Shown: piece by piece, positions 31,804-41,460 of the stretch | Layout: the number at the start of each line of letters is the position of its first letter | Numbering within the stretch: position 1 is the first letter of the stretch | Source: Alloscardovia theropitheci | GTDB lineage: Bacteria; Actinomycetota; Actinomycetes; Actinomycetales; Bifidobacteriaceae | Direction of reading: 5' to 3' | Assembly: GCF_004332295.1 (NCBI RefSeq) | Contig: NZ_RXLP01000021.1 | Coordinates: 62,001 to 126,000 of the forward strand | DNA length: 64,000 nucleotides | The notes under the pieces: generated by a model | The model's database searches: none | What the model saw: only the letters and a program-made list of their open reading frames with translations | Told to the model about the DNA's origin: nothing | Position numbers and translations under genes: made by a program

Positions 31804-32751
31804 ATGAGCATGGCAACAACATCACAGACATCACATGCATCACGTAATGATGCACACAATTTTGCACACAAAGCGAAGCTTTCTCAGCCTCGTCGAAAGG
31901 TTGATCGCGCATACTACTGGATGACCGTTCCAGCAGCAATTATTTTCGCATTCTTCCTCTATGTGCCATTTATCCAAGGAATTATGTATTCATTTACGAA
32001 TTCCCAAGGATTTGGCTCATTTAGGTGGATTGGGCTCAGTAATTATTTGGCATTGTTCCAAGATGAACGCGTATGGCATGCATATGGTTTTACCATTTTT
32101 ATTGCAGTTATCATCGCAATTTTGGTTAATCTGATTGCAATGTTCCTGGCGGTTTTGCTTAATTCACGTATCGCATTTAAGGGCGGCTTTAGAGCAATCT
32201 TCTTCATCCCTTATACTCTGGCTATTTTGATTATCGGTTACGTCTTCCGCTATATCTTCATGAACCCATTGCCAGCATTAGGCCAAGCTTTGGGAATTGA
32301 TTGGCTCAGCGAGTCTATGCTCACGAATGCACAGCTCGCATGGATTCCTATCGTTTTCGTTTCCGTATGGCAGTCTGTAGCATACAATACTTTGCTGTAT
32401 TTAGCGGGCTTGCAGACCATTGATCAGGAAGTCTATGAGGCAGCAGAAATCGATGGTGCAAACGCGTGGCAAGGATTCTGGAGAATTACTTTCCCTCTGC
32501 TTGGACCATTTGTCACCATTAATGCAGTTCTCTCACTCAAGGGTGCGCTTGGCGCCTTCGATCAGATTGTGGCATTAACGGGTGGCGGGCCTTCAGAGGC
32601 AACCGAAACCGTATCTTATTTGATTTATGCCAATGGTATGACGGGTGGCGAATACGCTTATCAGACAGCAAACGCAGTCGTGTACTTCATCTTGCTGGCA
32701 ATCATTGGTTTCATTCAGCTAAAGTTCTTCTCGAATAGGGAGCAGATCTGA
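31804..32751 (+). CDS. Sugar ABC transporter permease, MalF-type
   Basis: This 315-residue CUT1 permease has six membrane helices. The EAA loop that contacts the ATPase reads EAAEIDGANAWQGFWRITFPLLGP near residue 215. AGGAGG lies directly before the ATG, and the stop overlaps the next gene's start. It works as a heterodimer with the following permease. Confidence 0.94.
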   Translation: MSMATTSQTSHASRNDAHNFAHKAKLSQPRRKVDRAYYWMTVPAAIIFAFFLYVPFIQGIMYSFTNSQGFGSFRWIGLSNYLALFQDERVWHAYGFTIFIAVIIAILVNLIAMFLAVLLNSRIAFKGGFRAIFFIPYTLAILIIGYVFRYIFMNPLPALGQALGIDWLSESMLTNAQLAWIPIVFVSVWQSVAYNTLLYLAGLQTIDQEVYEAAEIDGANAWQGFWRITFPLLGPFVTINAVLSLKGALGAFDQIVALTGGGPSEATETVSYLIYANGMTGGEYAYQTANAVVYFILLAIIGFIQLKFFSNREQI

Positions 32752-33701
32752 TGAGCAATACACAAAATTCTTCAAAAGATTCTTCACAGACGATGGAAAG
32801 TAATCCTCGTAGCCCTATGGGAGCAATGGGTCGCCAAGGACGCAACTCTCTTAACGCATCCTCAAATGGTCAAAAACTCCGCCTTTCCAAGCAAAATCGC
32901 GTGAGCTGGCCACTGACCGTTCTTACCGCCGTATTGTCCCTTACAGTGCTTGTTCCACTGTATTTCGCATTCGTATCCTCTTTAAAGACCAATGCAACTA
33001 TTGGCGGATTAGAGCTTCCACAAATTTGGAATTGGGATAATTATGCGAAAGCATGGGACTTGGTAAATTATCCACGAGCCGTATGGAATACGCTAATTAT
33101 TACTGTGTGCGCAACTATTTTGACTCTTTTGTCGAACACATTTGTCGCATATGCTGTGGCGCGCAATATAGATAAACCATTCTTCCGCTTCATGTATTAC
33201 TTCTTTGTAGCGGCAATGTTCGTACCATTTACTGTCATCATGTTGCCATTGGCGCAAGAAATCGGTTGGCTCCATTTAGATAATCAACTTGGCTTGATTA
33301 TCTTGTATGTCGTCCTTGGTCTTGGAACGAATTTGTTTATCGGAATCGGTTTCATTCGTTCTATCCCAGAATCGCTTGAGGAGGCAGCGCGCATCGATGG
33401 AGCGTCTACATGGCGAGTATTTTGGCGCATTATTTTCCCTCTCATGGGACCAATTAATGCAACAATCGCCGTCATGACAGTACTGTGGGTGTGGAATGAT
33501 TTCATGCTCCCATTGATTATCTTGACCGATCAATCAAACGCAACTTTGCAGCTGTCACAGTACGTCTTCTCCTCGCAGTTTACGATGAATTATCCTGTAG
33601 CATTTGCCTCATATTTGATGGCGATGGCTCCAGTGCTTATCGTTTACATCTTCGCTCAACGTTGGGTTGTATCCGGTGTTATGCGCGGTGCCGTGAAGTA
33701 G
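32751..33701 (+). CDS. Sugar ABC transporter permease, MalG-type
   Basis: This 316-residue partner permease has a long polar N-terminus (about 50 residues), six membrane helices and the EAA loop EAARIDGASTWRVFWRIIFPLMGP near residue 210. It is the last gene of the operon and is followed by two hairpins. Confidence 0.94.
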   Translation: MSNTQNSSKDSSQTMESNPRSPMGAMGRQGRNSLNASSNGQKLRLSKQNRVSWPLTVLTAVLSLTVLVPLYFAFVSSLKTNATIGGLELPQIWNWDNYAKAWDLVNYPRAVWNTLIITVCATILTLLSNTFVAYAVARNIDKPFFRFMYYFFVAAMFVPFTVIMLPLAQEIGWLHLDNQLGLIILYVVLGLGTNLFIGIGFIRSIPESLEEAARIDGASTWRVFWRIIFPLMGPINATIAVMTVLWVWNDFMLPLIILTDQSNATLQLSQYVFSSQFTMNYPVAFASYLMAMAPVLIVYIFAQRWVVSGVMRGAVK

Positions 33702-33728
33702 GGAGATTAACAGTACATTTGACAACTT

Positions 33729-33774
33729 CTTGGGGGTGGTTTCTCACGTTTTCTTGTGAGAAACCACCCCCAAG
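33729..33774 (+). terminator. Terminator hairpin after the ABC operon
   Basis: A perfect 19-bp GC-rich stem (33729-33747 with 33756-33774, 8-nt loop). There is no T run, but the stem is very stable and lies 27 bases after the last stop. Confidence 0.65.
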
Positions 33775-33840
33775 TCGATTCGTCTAAATATACATTTCAA
33801 CCTAAATGACATCTTTGAGATGAATATATACTCATTTTTG

Positions 33841-33890
33841 GAATGCTATTATGCTTTTTAGAGGTAAAAAGCATAATAGCATTCATTTTT
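33841..33890. terminator. Second hairpin, perfect 20-bp stem with T tracts on both sides
   Basis: 33841-33860 pairs perfectly with 33865-33884 (loop GAGG). ATTTTTT follows on the plus strand, and on the minus strand the stem is followed by CAAAAATG. It lies 30 bp upstream of the Fic promoter and would insulate it from read-through. Confidence 0.6.
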
Positions 33891-33920
33891 TGAGGTATTT
33901 TTGTCGCATAAAGTGCTTTT

Positions 33921-33949
33921 TTGACCAAAATGTAACTTTAGGCTATACT
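33921..33949 (+). promoter_or_regulatory. Promoter of the Fic gene
   Basis: TTGACC (33921-33926) and TATACT (33944-33949) are separated by exactly 17 bp, 42 bp before the start codon. Confidence 0.75.
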
Positions 33950-33990
33950 TTCTATCACTATTCGTCCCCCAATAATCGCATAAAGGAGCA

Positions 33991-35205
33991 ATGATGTCAT
34001 ATAGAACTATTCGTCAGACACTTGCTATGAACGCATCATCATTGCCACCAGCAGATCAAGCGAAAAAGGAATACGACTCACGTTTTAATGGTTACGCATC
34101 ATTTGCTAGCGGAGTAACTTTGGGCGATTTCGAAGTTTTTGCTATTGGCACAAAGGAACTGCAAGCATTAGATGTGAGACTATCAAAAAACGATTCTGAA
34201 ATAAACAAATTATGGAACATACTACAAGAAGCAGCTAAGACATCCTATATTCGCGACCTTGTAGGTAACGAACTCAAATCATCCAATGAAATCGAAGGCG
34301 TACATAGTACTCGTCAAGAGATTAGCAATGCCATAAATGCAGCACAAAATGATAATACTCACACCCGTTTAAGCGAATTTGCGCATCTCCTTCTCAACCT
34401 TTCGAGCGCGGGAATCGAGCTTCCCCATTCATTGGAAGAAATCCGTGAGATTTACGATAGTGTGACGAGTGGCGAAATTTCCACTACCGATTTACCAGAT
34501 GGCGAGCTTTTCAGAGCGCAACCTGTGCACATCTTCAACGGTTCAGGCAAAAAAGTGCATTCAGGAATTTCGCCTGAAACTCAGATTCAGGCGAAACTTA
34601 CGCAATGGCTTTCACTGATTCACCAAGAGGATATCCCACCTATCATTCATATCGCGATGAGCCATTATATCTTTGAATATATTCATCCTTTTTACGATGG
34701 AAACGGTCGTACAGGTCGCTATTTGCTTGCTCTACATATGAGCAAGAAATTCTCTATCACTACCGCATTATCGTTAAGCACAGTGATATCTGATGCAAAA
34801 GGACAATATGCCAAAGTTTTCGATGAGACAGAGCATATCCTTAATTGTCAAGATGCGACTTCTTTCTGTCTTAAAATAGGAGAATTCATTGCAACAGCAC
34901 AGGAAAACATCATTACGATTCTACGTGAAAAGGTCGCTGTTCTTGCAGATATAGAATTACGTTTCCTAAATCTTGACCTTAGCCTTGATAGCGAGACCAT
35001 CTTGTCTCTCTTGATGCAGGAGCAGCTTTTCAATGAGTACTTCACTGGTTTTACACGTAAAGAGTTACAAGAGCATATGGAAATTGGATCACGAAAGTTG
35101 ATGTCCATTCTTGAGCCTCTCGTCGAGCAGGGGTACATCATCACTCATGGGTCGAGACCGATTTACTATTTAGCAAATAGTGAGCTCATTGACGTTCAGA
35201 TTTAA
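33991..35205 (+). CDS. Fic-family AMP-transferase with built-in inhibitory helix
   Basis: This 404-residue protein has the full active-site motif HPFYDGNGRTGR (residues 232-243). The inhibitory-helix motif SSNEIEG (97-103) lies N-terminal to it, in the class II arrangement where the glutamate blocks productive ATP binding. A C-terminal winged-helix-like domain (about 320-404, ending LVEQGYIITHGSRPIYYL) suggests DNA binding. Fic proteins transfer AMP to target proteins; the target is unknown. No separate antitoxin gene is adjacent. The start has AAGGAG, and ATG at 33991 or 33994 are both possible. Confidence 0.9.
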   Translation: MMSYRTIRQTLAMNASSLPPADQAKKEYDSRFNGYASFASGVTLGDFEVFAIGTKELQALDVRLSKNDSEINKLWNILQEAAKTSYIRDLVGNELKSSNEIEGVHSTRQEISNAINAAQNDNTHTRLSEFAHLLLNLSSAGIELPHSLEEIREIYDSVTSGEISTTDLPDGELFRAQPVHIFNGSGKKVHSGISPETQIQAKLTQWLSLIHQEDIPPIIHIAMSHYIFEYIHPFYDGNGRTGRYLLALHMSKKFSITTALSLSTVISDAKGQYAKVFDETEHILNCQDATSFCLKIGEFIATAQENIITILREKVAVLADIELRFLNLDLSLDSETILSLLMQEQLFNEYFTGFTRKELQEHMEIGSRKLMSILEPLVEQGYIITHGSRPIYYLANSELIDVQI

Positions 35206-35220
35206 GTTATAGATTTTCAG

Positions 35221-35261
35221 TGTTATCTCGGCGGTAGCATCTTGCTACCGCCGAGATAACA
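35221..35261. terminator. Bidirectional terminator between fic and the ROK gene
   Basis: A perfect 19-bp stem (35221-35239 with 35243-35261, 3-nt loop) lies between two convergent genes. Confidence 0.75.
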
Positions 35262-35288
35262 GCTATTAATTCTAACAATTTATGCACA

Positions 35289-36206
35289 CTACTTCGCTAA
35301 TATCGCCGCAATTCCTGCCCCAATTGCTCCGACCGGAACATCCGGGGAAATGAGAGTTAACCTTGAAGGAATGTCTAACGTCGTCAGGAAATGACTCGAC
35401 GTTGCGCGTCTGCTCAGCTCAGCTACGATTAGTCTGCGCAAAGGTTGCCCAGCCTTCGCAAGACCTCCTCCAATAAGAATTTTGGCAGGATCGTATGCTT
35501 GTGCAGTTATCTGGATTGCATCAACCATTGCGTGGATAACCATGGTTAAGATCTCACGCGCATCCTTTTCGCCGCATTGAGCAGCATAGATAAGGTTTTG
35601 CATCGTTGCGGGATTGTCCGTTTGCCACAGTCTGGCAATTGCTCCACCCGATGCAACAGTTTCCAAGCATCCTCTTTGTCCGCATGCGCACAGGAAGCGG
35701 TTAGGGTCGACCGGTATATGTCCGATTTCTCCCAAACTACCTGTTGATCCATGTAATATCCGACCATTACGAATGACCCCAGCGGAAAGACCACTACCGA
35801 AATTCATAAAAGCAATAGTTTGGTCTTCTGGAACCGTGCTCTCCGACACTATGGTTGCTCCCATAGCTGCAGCATTCACATCGTTTTCGACATGAATATC
35901 GAGATTTAATTGAGAACGTAATTGTTTCTCTAATTCGAGCTCAGTTATATTCAAATTCACTACATCTCGAATAATTCCCCGACGTGAATCTACTTGCCCA
36001 GGAATGCCTACGCCGATAAGGTCGATGTCCGAGTTTTGACTTCTCGCGATGAGAAATCTCACGACCGATACGATATCTTCAATCACGCAGTCCGCACCAG
36101 CGCGTGTGGGTATAGAGCGAGAGCAATACACATTGCCTCGCGCATCCACTAGAACGCCGTCTATCTTCGTTGTGCCGACATCAATGCCGACATAAGTCTT
36201 GCCCAT
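35289..36206 (-). CDS. ROK-family sugar kinase
   Basis: This 305-residue cytoplasmic kinase has an N-terminal phosphate-binding motif IDVGTTK (8-14), catalytic Asp in ENDVN (107-111), GSLGEIGH (156-163) and the zinc-binding CACGQRGC (173-180). There is no N-terminal HTH, so it is an enzyme rather than a ROK repressor. It probably phosphorylates glucose or a related sugar released by the neighbouring glycosidases. AAGGATG precedes the start. It is 450 bp downstream of the GH2 gene, so it may have its own promoter. Confidence 0.9.
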   Translation of the reverse strand: MGKTYVGIDVGTTKIDGVLVDARGNVYCSRSIPTRAGADCVIEDIVSVVRFLIARSQNSDIDLIGVGIPGQVDSRRGIIRDVVNLNITELELEKQLRSQLNLDIHVENDVNAAAMGATIVSESTVPEDQTIAFMNFGSGLSAGVIRNGRILHGSTGSLGEIGHIPVDPNRFLCACGQRGCLETVASGGAIARLWQTDNPATMQNLIYAAQCGEKDAREILTMVIHAMVDAIQITAQAYDPAKILIGGGLAKAGQPLRRLIVAELSRRATSSHFLTTLDIPSRLTLISPDVPVGAIGAGIAAILAK

Positions 36207-36657
36207 AAGTCATCCTTCCTCGCATGACCCACATACCCTCTTCATCGTTTTTAGTTATGCTTTCGATAGTTGATTCGGAGAGTCTGCTACTCTGGTTGCT
36301 TTGTGTATGATTAACCTGCACAACCCCATACAACGCCTGAGCAATAATTTCTCTTACAGATATCTGTATAATTCTTCAACGAATCAGAAAGTATTCCTGA
36401 ATCAAGTATAGTCCTTATTCGTAGAAAAAACTAGCGTTCACACATATAAGGGTGCATTAGAGAAAGAAATATTAAAATCACTGAGAGATAACAACGTTCG
36501 CATGGAACATTGAGTCTCAACATGTGGTTTTTGCTGTTCTTTTACGTCCATAGGATGAAATCAGTTTGAAGTCTTACCCTTAACAAAGATATCGGTCCTG
36601 CCTATTTCAAGTATATAAACAAACAGAACCGCATCTTTGAGATATAAGATAGATACT
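36207..36657. other. Gap between ROK and GH2 genes
   Basis: No gene, hairpin terminator or clear promoter is seen in this AT-rich 450-bp stretch. It presumably holds the ROK promoter on the minus strand. Confidence 0.4.
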
Positions 36658-39111
36658 TTATTCCATAACTACTTCTAGCTCAACAGCAGCAGGCAGCAGA
36701 CCTGCGCTAGCAACAGTAACTGTAACTATTCCACTTTCGACACTATCCGGCCTGACAACTGCGAGCGCCCTGCCCCGAAATGTTCGACACATTCCTACAT
36801 CAAATCGTTCGTCAATTGCCGGATTCGCGCTGCCGAGAGCTTGTAAGCACCCTGCACCGCTAACTGTTACCGATACTTCGCAGTCATTATCAGTGATAAC
36901 AGTTCCATTATCATCACATAATTCAATAGATACGAAACTTAATTCATCATCCTTGTGAGACAGATGAATACGATCTGCCACTATCCGAATACTCGAAACC
37001 TTCCCTGCACTACGAAGTTCATACCGTTCAGCTCGATTCCCATTTCGAATGGCATATGCTTCCAGCAAACCTGGTTTATATTCAATATCAAATAGCGCAA
37101 GACATTTCTTAGTATCTCCGGTGCTCTTCTTCCCAAGCGAAACTCCGTTCAGCATAAGTTCAACTTCCGGGGCATCTGAGTAAACCTCAACTTGAATTTT
37201 CCTACCTTCATACCCGGACCATGTCCACGAACTAATACTATCGCTCCAGCTCCACGGACTTCTATGCCCCTCAACGCCATAATGTTCAGGAGAAATCACA
37301 GCTATGTATGGTTCGTTTCTCAAACCAAAAATGATTTCTCGATAGAAAGACATCGGACGGCGCATACCGGTGATATCTAAATCTCCTACCCATGCATATC
37401 GCCAGGGGAATCCTGAAACAATTCCGTAACGCGGTACAGTATCATCAGGATAGCTAACGCGCCCTACTCCTGCTTCGCCCAGATAATCATATCCAGTCCA
37501 GGTAAAGTCTCCAATCACATGACTATAATTCTCAACCTTTTCCCATAAATCATCTATCTGCGATGGGTAAGTCTCAGATCCTACGATGACTCGTTGCGGG
37601 AAACGCGTTCTGTCTAATTCATAACGTCCTTGTGCATAATTGAATCCGGCCACATCCATATAGTCGAATCCTTCTTCAGTCATCACGGACGTAGACTCAG
37701 ATGTAGCAATGTCACCCAGCATTCCATCAAGAGCTGCCATATTGCCATTAATACCTTTGCCTGTCTCAGCTTCATCCTCTTCTGGATTTGCCAAGACCGA
37801 AACCATCGTATTTACAGCACTCATAACATACCGAGAAGAATCTAACGAACGCACTTTTTGCGCGATTTTACGTCCCCATATAGCCCCGAAATTATTTCCA
37901 CTCTCTGCCAACTCATTGCCAATGGAGTACAAGATAACACTTGGGTGATTGTAATCTTTCGCAATCATAGATTCGATATCTTTTTCCCACCACTGTGGCA
38001 TATCAAGTGAATAATCACGCTCGGTTTTGGTAGATGTCCACATATCAAATGCTTCATCCATTACAAGCATTCCCAATCGATCGCATGCGTCAAGCATGGC
38101 ACGGCTAGCCGGCTGATGAGAGCTTCGTATCGCATTAAACCCTGCTGCTTTGAGCTGTTCAATACGGCGTTCCTCAGCTCTGCCAAAAGTTGCCGCTCCC
38201 AAAATTCCATTATCATGATGAACACATGCACCACGAAGTTTTATTGGCTGCGAGTTGATGCGCAGGCCCTTCCGAGGACTTAACGAAAGTGTACGAATGC
38301 CGAATGCTACCTTAGTCACAGCATCCTTGAGAGGGCGATTTCCATCCGTGTCATCAATTTCTATTATCTGATATTCAAGACTATAAAGTGACGGATTTTC
38401 CACGCTCCATAATTGAGGATCATCCACGTATAATCTCTGACGAACTTCAATCTCACCATTTCCTTCGATTGTTATTGGTGAAGAGTGAGAAGCAACTATT
38501 TCACCAGCAGAGTTACAAATTTTTGTCATAACTCGTTTGCGCTCGAAAGAACGTGAATTATTCTCTACTCGGACACAAAACTCAATCGTCGCGCTCTCTT
38601 CATCAAGTTCACGTGTTGTAATTCGCTCAGAGTTTGGAATAGCATGAATTAGAGAATCAACATATAAAGTCGCAGGGCGGTAGATTCCAGCGCCTGAATA
38701 CCAACGCGAATCATCACCCGCCATCGCACATACTTTGATGATATTCGTCTCACCATACTTGAGATACGGATTAAGGTTGATTTGAATTTCTGAATATCCG
38801 TTTGGACGATTAGCTACGAAAGCTCCATTCACATAGACGCGAGCACGACTATAGATGCCTTCAAACAATAAAGTAATGGACTTATCTATCCACGAAGTAG
38901 GAACATCAAATTCCTTTTTATACTCCACAATCACGTCAGGATAATAACCGCTAGATGCACCTGATGGTGCATGCGGATCTCGATCCAACTCAATCATTGC
39001 ATCATGAGGAAGTCTTACCTCCTTATACGAACCGCCCATTCCTGTCATCTCGTTGAAAAGATTAGACTTTGGACGCACTTTCCATCCTGTATTAAATGCA
39101 TGAGCTGTCAT
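36658..39111 (-). CDS. Glycoside hydrolase family 2 beta-galactosidase-like enzyme
   Basis: This 817-residue cytoplasmic enzyme (no signal peptide) has a jelly-roll sugar-binding domain (about 1-155), an immunoglobulin-like domain (about 160-270), a TIM barrel (about 275-590) and two C-terminal beta domains of the DUF4982 and invasin-like type. The acid/base Glu is in SIGNE (E400) and the nucleophile Glu in VGSETYP (E513). The domain order fits short GH2 beta-galactosidases; a beta-glucuronidase or other GH2 specificity is not excluded. AAAGAGG precedes the start. It lies 48 bp after the GH43 gene, probably in one operon. Confidence 0.88.
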   Translation of the reverse strand: MTAHAFNTGWKVRPKSNLFNEMTGMGGSYKEVRLPHDAMIELDRDPHAPSGASSGYYPDVIVEYKKEFDVPTSWIDKSITLLFEGIYSRARVYVNGAFVANRPNGYSEIQINLNPYLKYGETNIIKVCAMAGDDSRWYSGAGIYRPATLYVDSLIHAIPNSERITTRELDEESATIEFCVRVENNSRSFERKRVMTKICNSAGEIVASHSSPITIEGNGEIEVRQRLYVDDPQLWSVENPSLYSLEYQIIEIDDTDGNRPLKDAVTKVAFGIRTLSLSPRKGLRINSQPIKLRGACVHHDNGILGAATFGRAEERRIEQLKAAGFNAIRSSHQPASRAMLDACDRLGMLVMDEAFDMWTSTKTERDYSLDMPQWWEKDIESMIAKDYNHPSVILYSIGNELAESGNNFGAIWGRKIAQKVRSLDSSRYVMSAVNTMVSVLANPEEDEAETGKGINGNMAALDGMLGDIATSESTSVMTEEGFDYMDVAGFNYAQGRYELDRTRFPQRVIVGSETYPSQIDDLWEKVENYSHVIGDFTWTGYDYLGEAGVGRVSYPDDTVPRYGIVSGFPWRYAWVGDLDITGMRRPMSFYREIIFGLRNEPYIAVISPEHYGVEGHRSPWSWSDSISSWTWSGYEGRKIQVEVYSDAPEVELMLNGVSLGKKSTGDTKKCLALFDIEYKPGLLEAYAIRNGNRAERYELRSAGKVSSIRIVADRIHLSHKDDELSFVSIELCDDNGTVITDNDCEVSVTVSGAGCLQALGSANPAIDERFDVGMCRTFRGRALAVVRPDSVESGIVTVTVASAGLLPAAVELEVVME

Positions 39112-39159
39112 AACAAACCTCTTTCAATGATGACAAAACTTCTTTACTCGCCATTGCTC

Positions 39160-40038
39160 TCAAACGAGTGCAATATCTAACTTTCCATCGACTTCCGTTA
39201 GAGGAGCAAAGAATGGATGCTCGTGATAGAAATCATTCGGAGCATGCATAACATAAAAAATATTGCCCTCATAATCCTTTAGGACCATTCCATGGCCACC
39301 ATTTTCTACCACACTTTCATTATCATGTGACCAAGTTCCTGTGATACTGCCGTTATCAGAACGAGCCACACCAACGCTATACCCCTGCGACCCCCAACTC
39401 GACCACAACATGATAAGTTCATTATTATTGCAACGATACAAAAATGGGCCATCAGAAAAGTAAGCATCCCCATCAATGCCAAACTCGGCTTTTGCAAAAG
39501 GAACCGACGAATTCCAAGCCGCATCACATGCTCGGAATAATACAAAAGGTTCGCCTTTTATTCCAGAAAAATCATCTTTAATTTCACAAGCACACATATC
39601 ACCCTCTGGCACATCTTCTAATGTATGCGAATAAACTACATATAAACGTCCATCCTCTTCGTAGATGGTGCCATCAATACATGCTTCATGATTAGGCGTT
39701 AGTTTCGCTAAATAAGAGAACGGGCCTGTTGGATGATCTGAAACGAATGCATACACACCTTTTTTCCTACCATCAGATGATCCTAAAGTACTGACAAGAT
39801 AGAATTTCCCATTACGTTCATAGCATTCAGGAGCCCAATAGTTTTGATCAGCCCAAAAATCGTCTGATTTATCGAAGATAGAAATTGGTTCCGACCAATT
39901 GACTAAATCATCACTAATATACACGTCCCAACCATTCATAGCTCCCCAACAGGATGCGCTACGAGTGCCATACATATAATATTTTCCAGCACTTGTCATA
40001 ATGAATGGATCTCGAATATTTATTTCCTGATTTTTCAT
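39160..40038 (-). CDS. Glycoside hydrolase family 43 enzyme
   Basis: This protein of about 292 residues forms a five-bladed propeller without a signal peptide, so it is cytoplasmic. The general-base Asp is in NIRDPF near residue 10 (counted from ATG 40038). WAPECYERNGKFYL, IDGTIYEEDG, FSDGPFLY and NGGHGMV follow. GH43 enzymes release arabinose, xylose or beta-1,3-galactose; the exact specificity cannot be read off. The start at 40038 is supported by GGAGA five bases upstream; the longer frame from 40062 is unlikely. Confidence 0.82.
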   Translation of the reverse strand: MKNQEINIRDPFIMTSAGKYYMYGTRSASCWGAMNGWDVYISDDLVNWSEPISIFDKSDDFWADQNYWAPECYERNGKFYLVSTLGSSDGRKKGVYAFVSDHPTGPFSYLAKLTPNHEACIDGTIYEEDGRLYVVYSHTLEDVPEGDMCACEIKDDFSGIKGEPFVLFRACDAAWNSSVPFAKAEFGIDGDAYFSDGPFLYRCNNNELIMLWSSWGSQGYSVGVARSDNGSITGTWSHDNESVVENGGHGMVLKDYEGNIFYVMHAPNDFYHEHPFFAPLTEVDGKLDIALV

Positions 40039-40152
40039 GATATCTCCTGTGAAACAGACCAAATAATACGCTTAAGTAACACTATTTTTCTAAAAATTAT
40101 TGGACGATGTAAGGGCAGCAACGAATGGAGATACATTACTGCCCACGTCTTG

Positions 40153-41340
40153 CTACTTGGTTAACCCGATTGCCTTTTCAAATCCCTTCTTTTGGAAGTT
40201 CGTCATTATTAGAACAGCAACTGTTACTGCTGCTAATACTGCACACACTGCCAATGCACCTGTAGCACGAGAGCCAAAGAAGGAATTGATTCCATTGACA
40301 ATATATGGGCTTACAAAACCGCCAAGAGAATTAAAGATATTTAGTACAGCCATAGCTAGTGGGATAAAGACTGGTTGCACAAGCACAGTCATCATAAATG
40401 GCGCCGATGCAAAGTAGAAACTCATTGCTGCATTAATAAGGAACGAAGCAACAGCCTGTGCCCATACCACTGGAACAAATGCACCAATCGTTAAGCCGAC
40501 TGTAATCATGGTGAAAGTTATAATAAGCATATAATTACGACTCTTCTTCGCAATTGCTCCTACTCCAAGACCTGCAAGCAATCCACCAATCTGGCCGACA
40601 GTGGAAATAATTCCTGAGACATCGCTTCCACCCAGATTATTTTGATGAATAATAAGCGAATAATTAACGTTGTATGCACTGCATACCAGCATGAACATGA
40701 AACCTATAATTCCCAAAATAATAACAGTAGGATTGAGCACTTCTTTAATGCCCTCACGAGTATTAGCTCGATGGTTATTCTCATTATTCTTGTGCGATGG
40801 AAGCGTGAATAGAGCAAGAATAAATACGACAATTGCTGCAGCGTAAACTAAGTACGCGCTAAACCATGATGATGTTCCCAGCTTTCCCGCAAGAAGACTA
40901 AAGACCATCATACCTACGCTCGCAAATACAGTTTGCAGACCCAACATTCCTTGACGCTGCTCTACTGGGAAATTCTCCGCAATTAAAGCTGGGAGAATAT
41001 TGCTCAAAGTTCCCGTACCCACACCGACAAGACCAGCGAAGACCACTAAAACCCATACATCAAAATGAATGAGGTACGGTAGAAGACCGAAAACAGCGAT
41101 AAGTCCTACTCCACCTAGAGCAATACTCTTTGTCGAAATATTCATAGCAAGTCGACCTACAGCAATGGCAGCGAATAACGCAGTCAAATTTGAGATCGAG
41201 ATAATGAGTTGAATACTATTAAGCTCTTTACCGCTAAAAGCCGCAACTATTAACCCCATAATTGGAGAAATAAATAGCGACGCAAGGTTAAGCGTTGCGA
41301 TAGAAAGAATTCCTATACGTGCAGATAATGACTGTTTCAT
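40153..41340 (-). CDS. MFS transporter
   Basis: This protein of about 395 residues has about 12 membrane helices and a central cytoplasmic loop (SHKNNENNHRANTREG). The ATG at 41340 has AAGGAG seven bases upstream and is preferred over 41361. As first gene of the MFS-GH43-GH2 cluster, divergent from the AraC regulator, it most likely imports the oligosaccharide that the two intracellular glycosidases cleave. Confidence 0.85.
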   Translation of the reverse strand: MKQSLSARIGILSIATLNLASLFISPIMGLIVAAFSGKELNSIQLIISISNLTALFAAIAVGRLAMNISTKSIALGGVGLIAVFGLLPYLIHFDVWVLVVFAGLVGVGTGTLSNILPALIAENFPVEQRQGMLGLQTVFASVGMMVFSLLAGKLGTSSWFSAYLVYAAAIVVFILALFTLPSHKNNENNHRANTREGIKEVLNPTVIILGIIGFMFMLVCSAYNVNYSLIIHQNNLGGSDVSGIISTVGQIGGLLAGLGVGAIAKKSRNYMLIITFTMITVGLTIGAFVPVVWAQAVASFLINAAMSFYFASAPFMMTVLVQPVFIPLAMAVLNIFNSLGGFVSPYIVNGINSFFGSRATGALAVCAVLAAVTVAVLIMTNFQKKGFEKAIGLTK

Positions 41341-41460
41341 TACGCACTCCTTAAAATCCACTTTGATTCGTTATTACAATTTCATAATAATTGTTGAAAC
41401 GAAAGGATATTATGCGTATTAGTTACCAAAAACTGCTCTATTATGACCTATACTGGGGTT

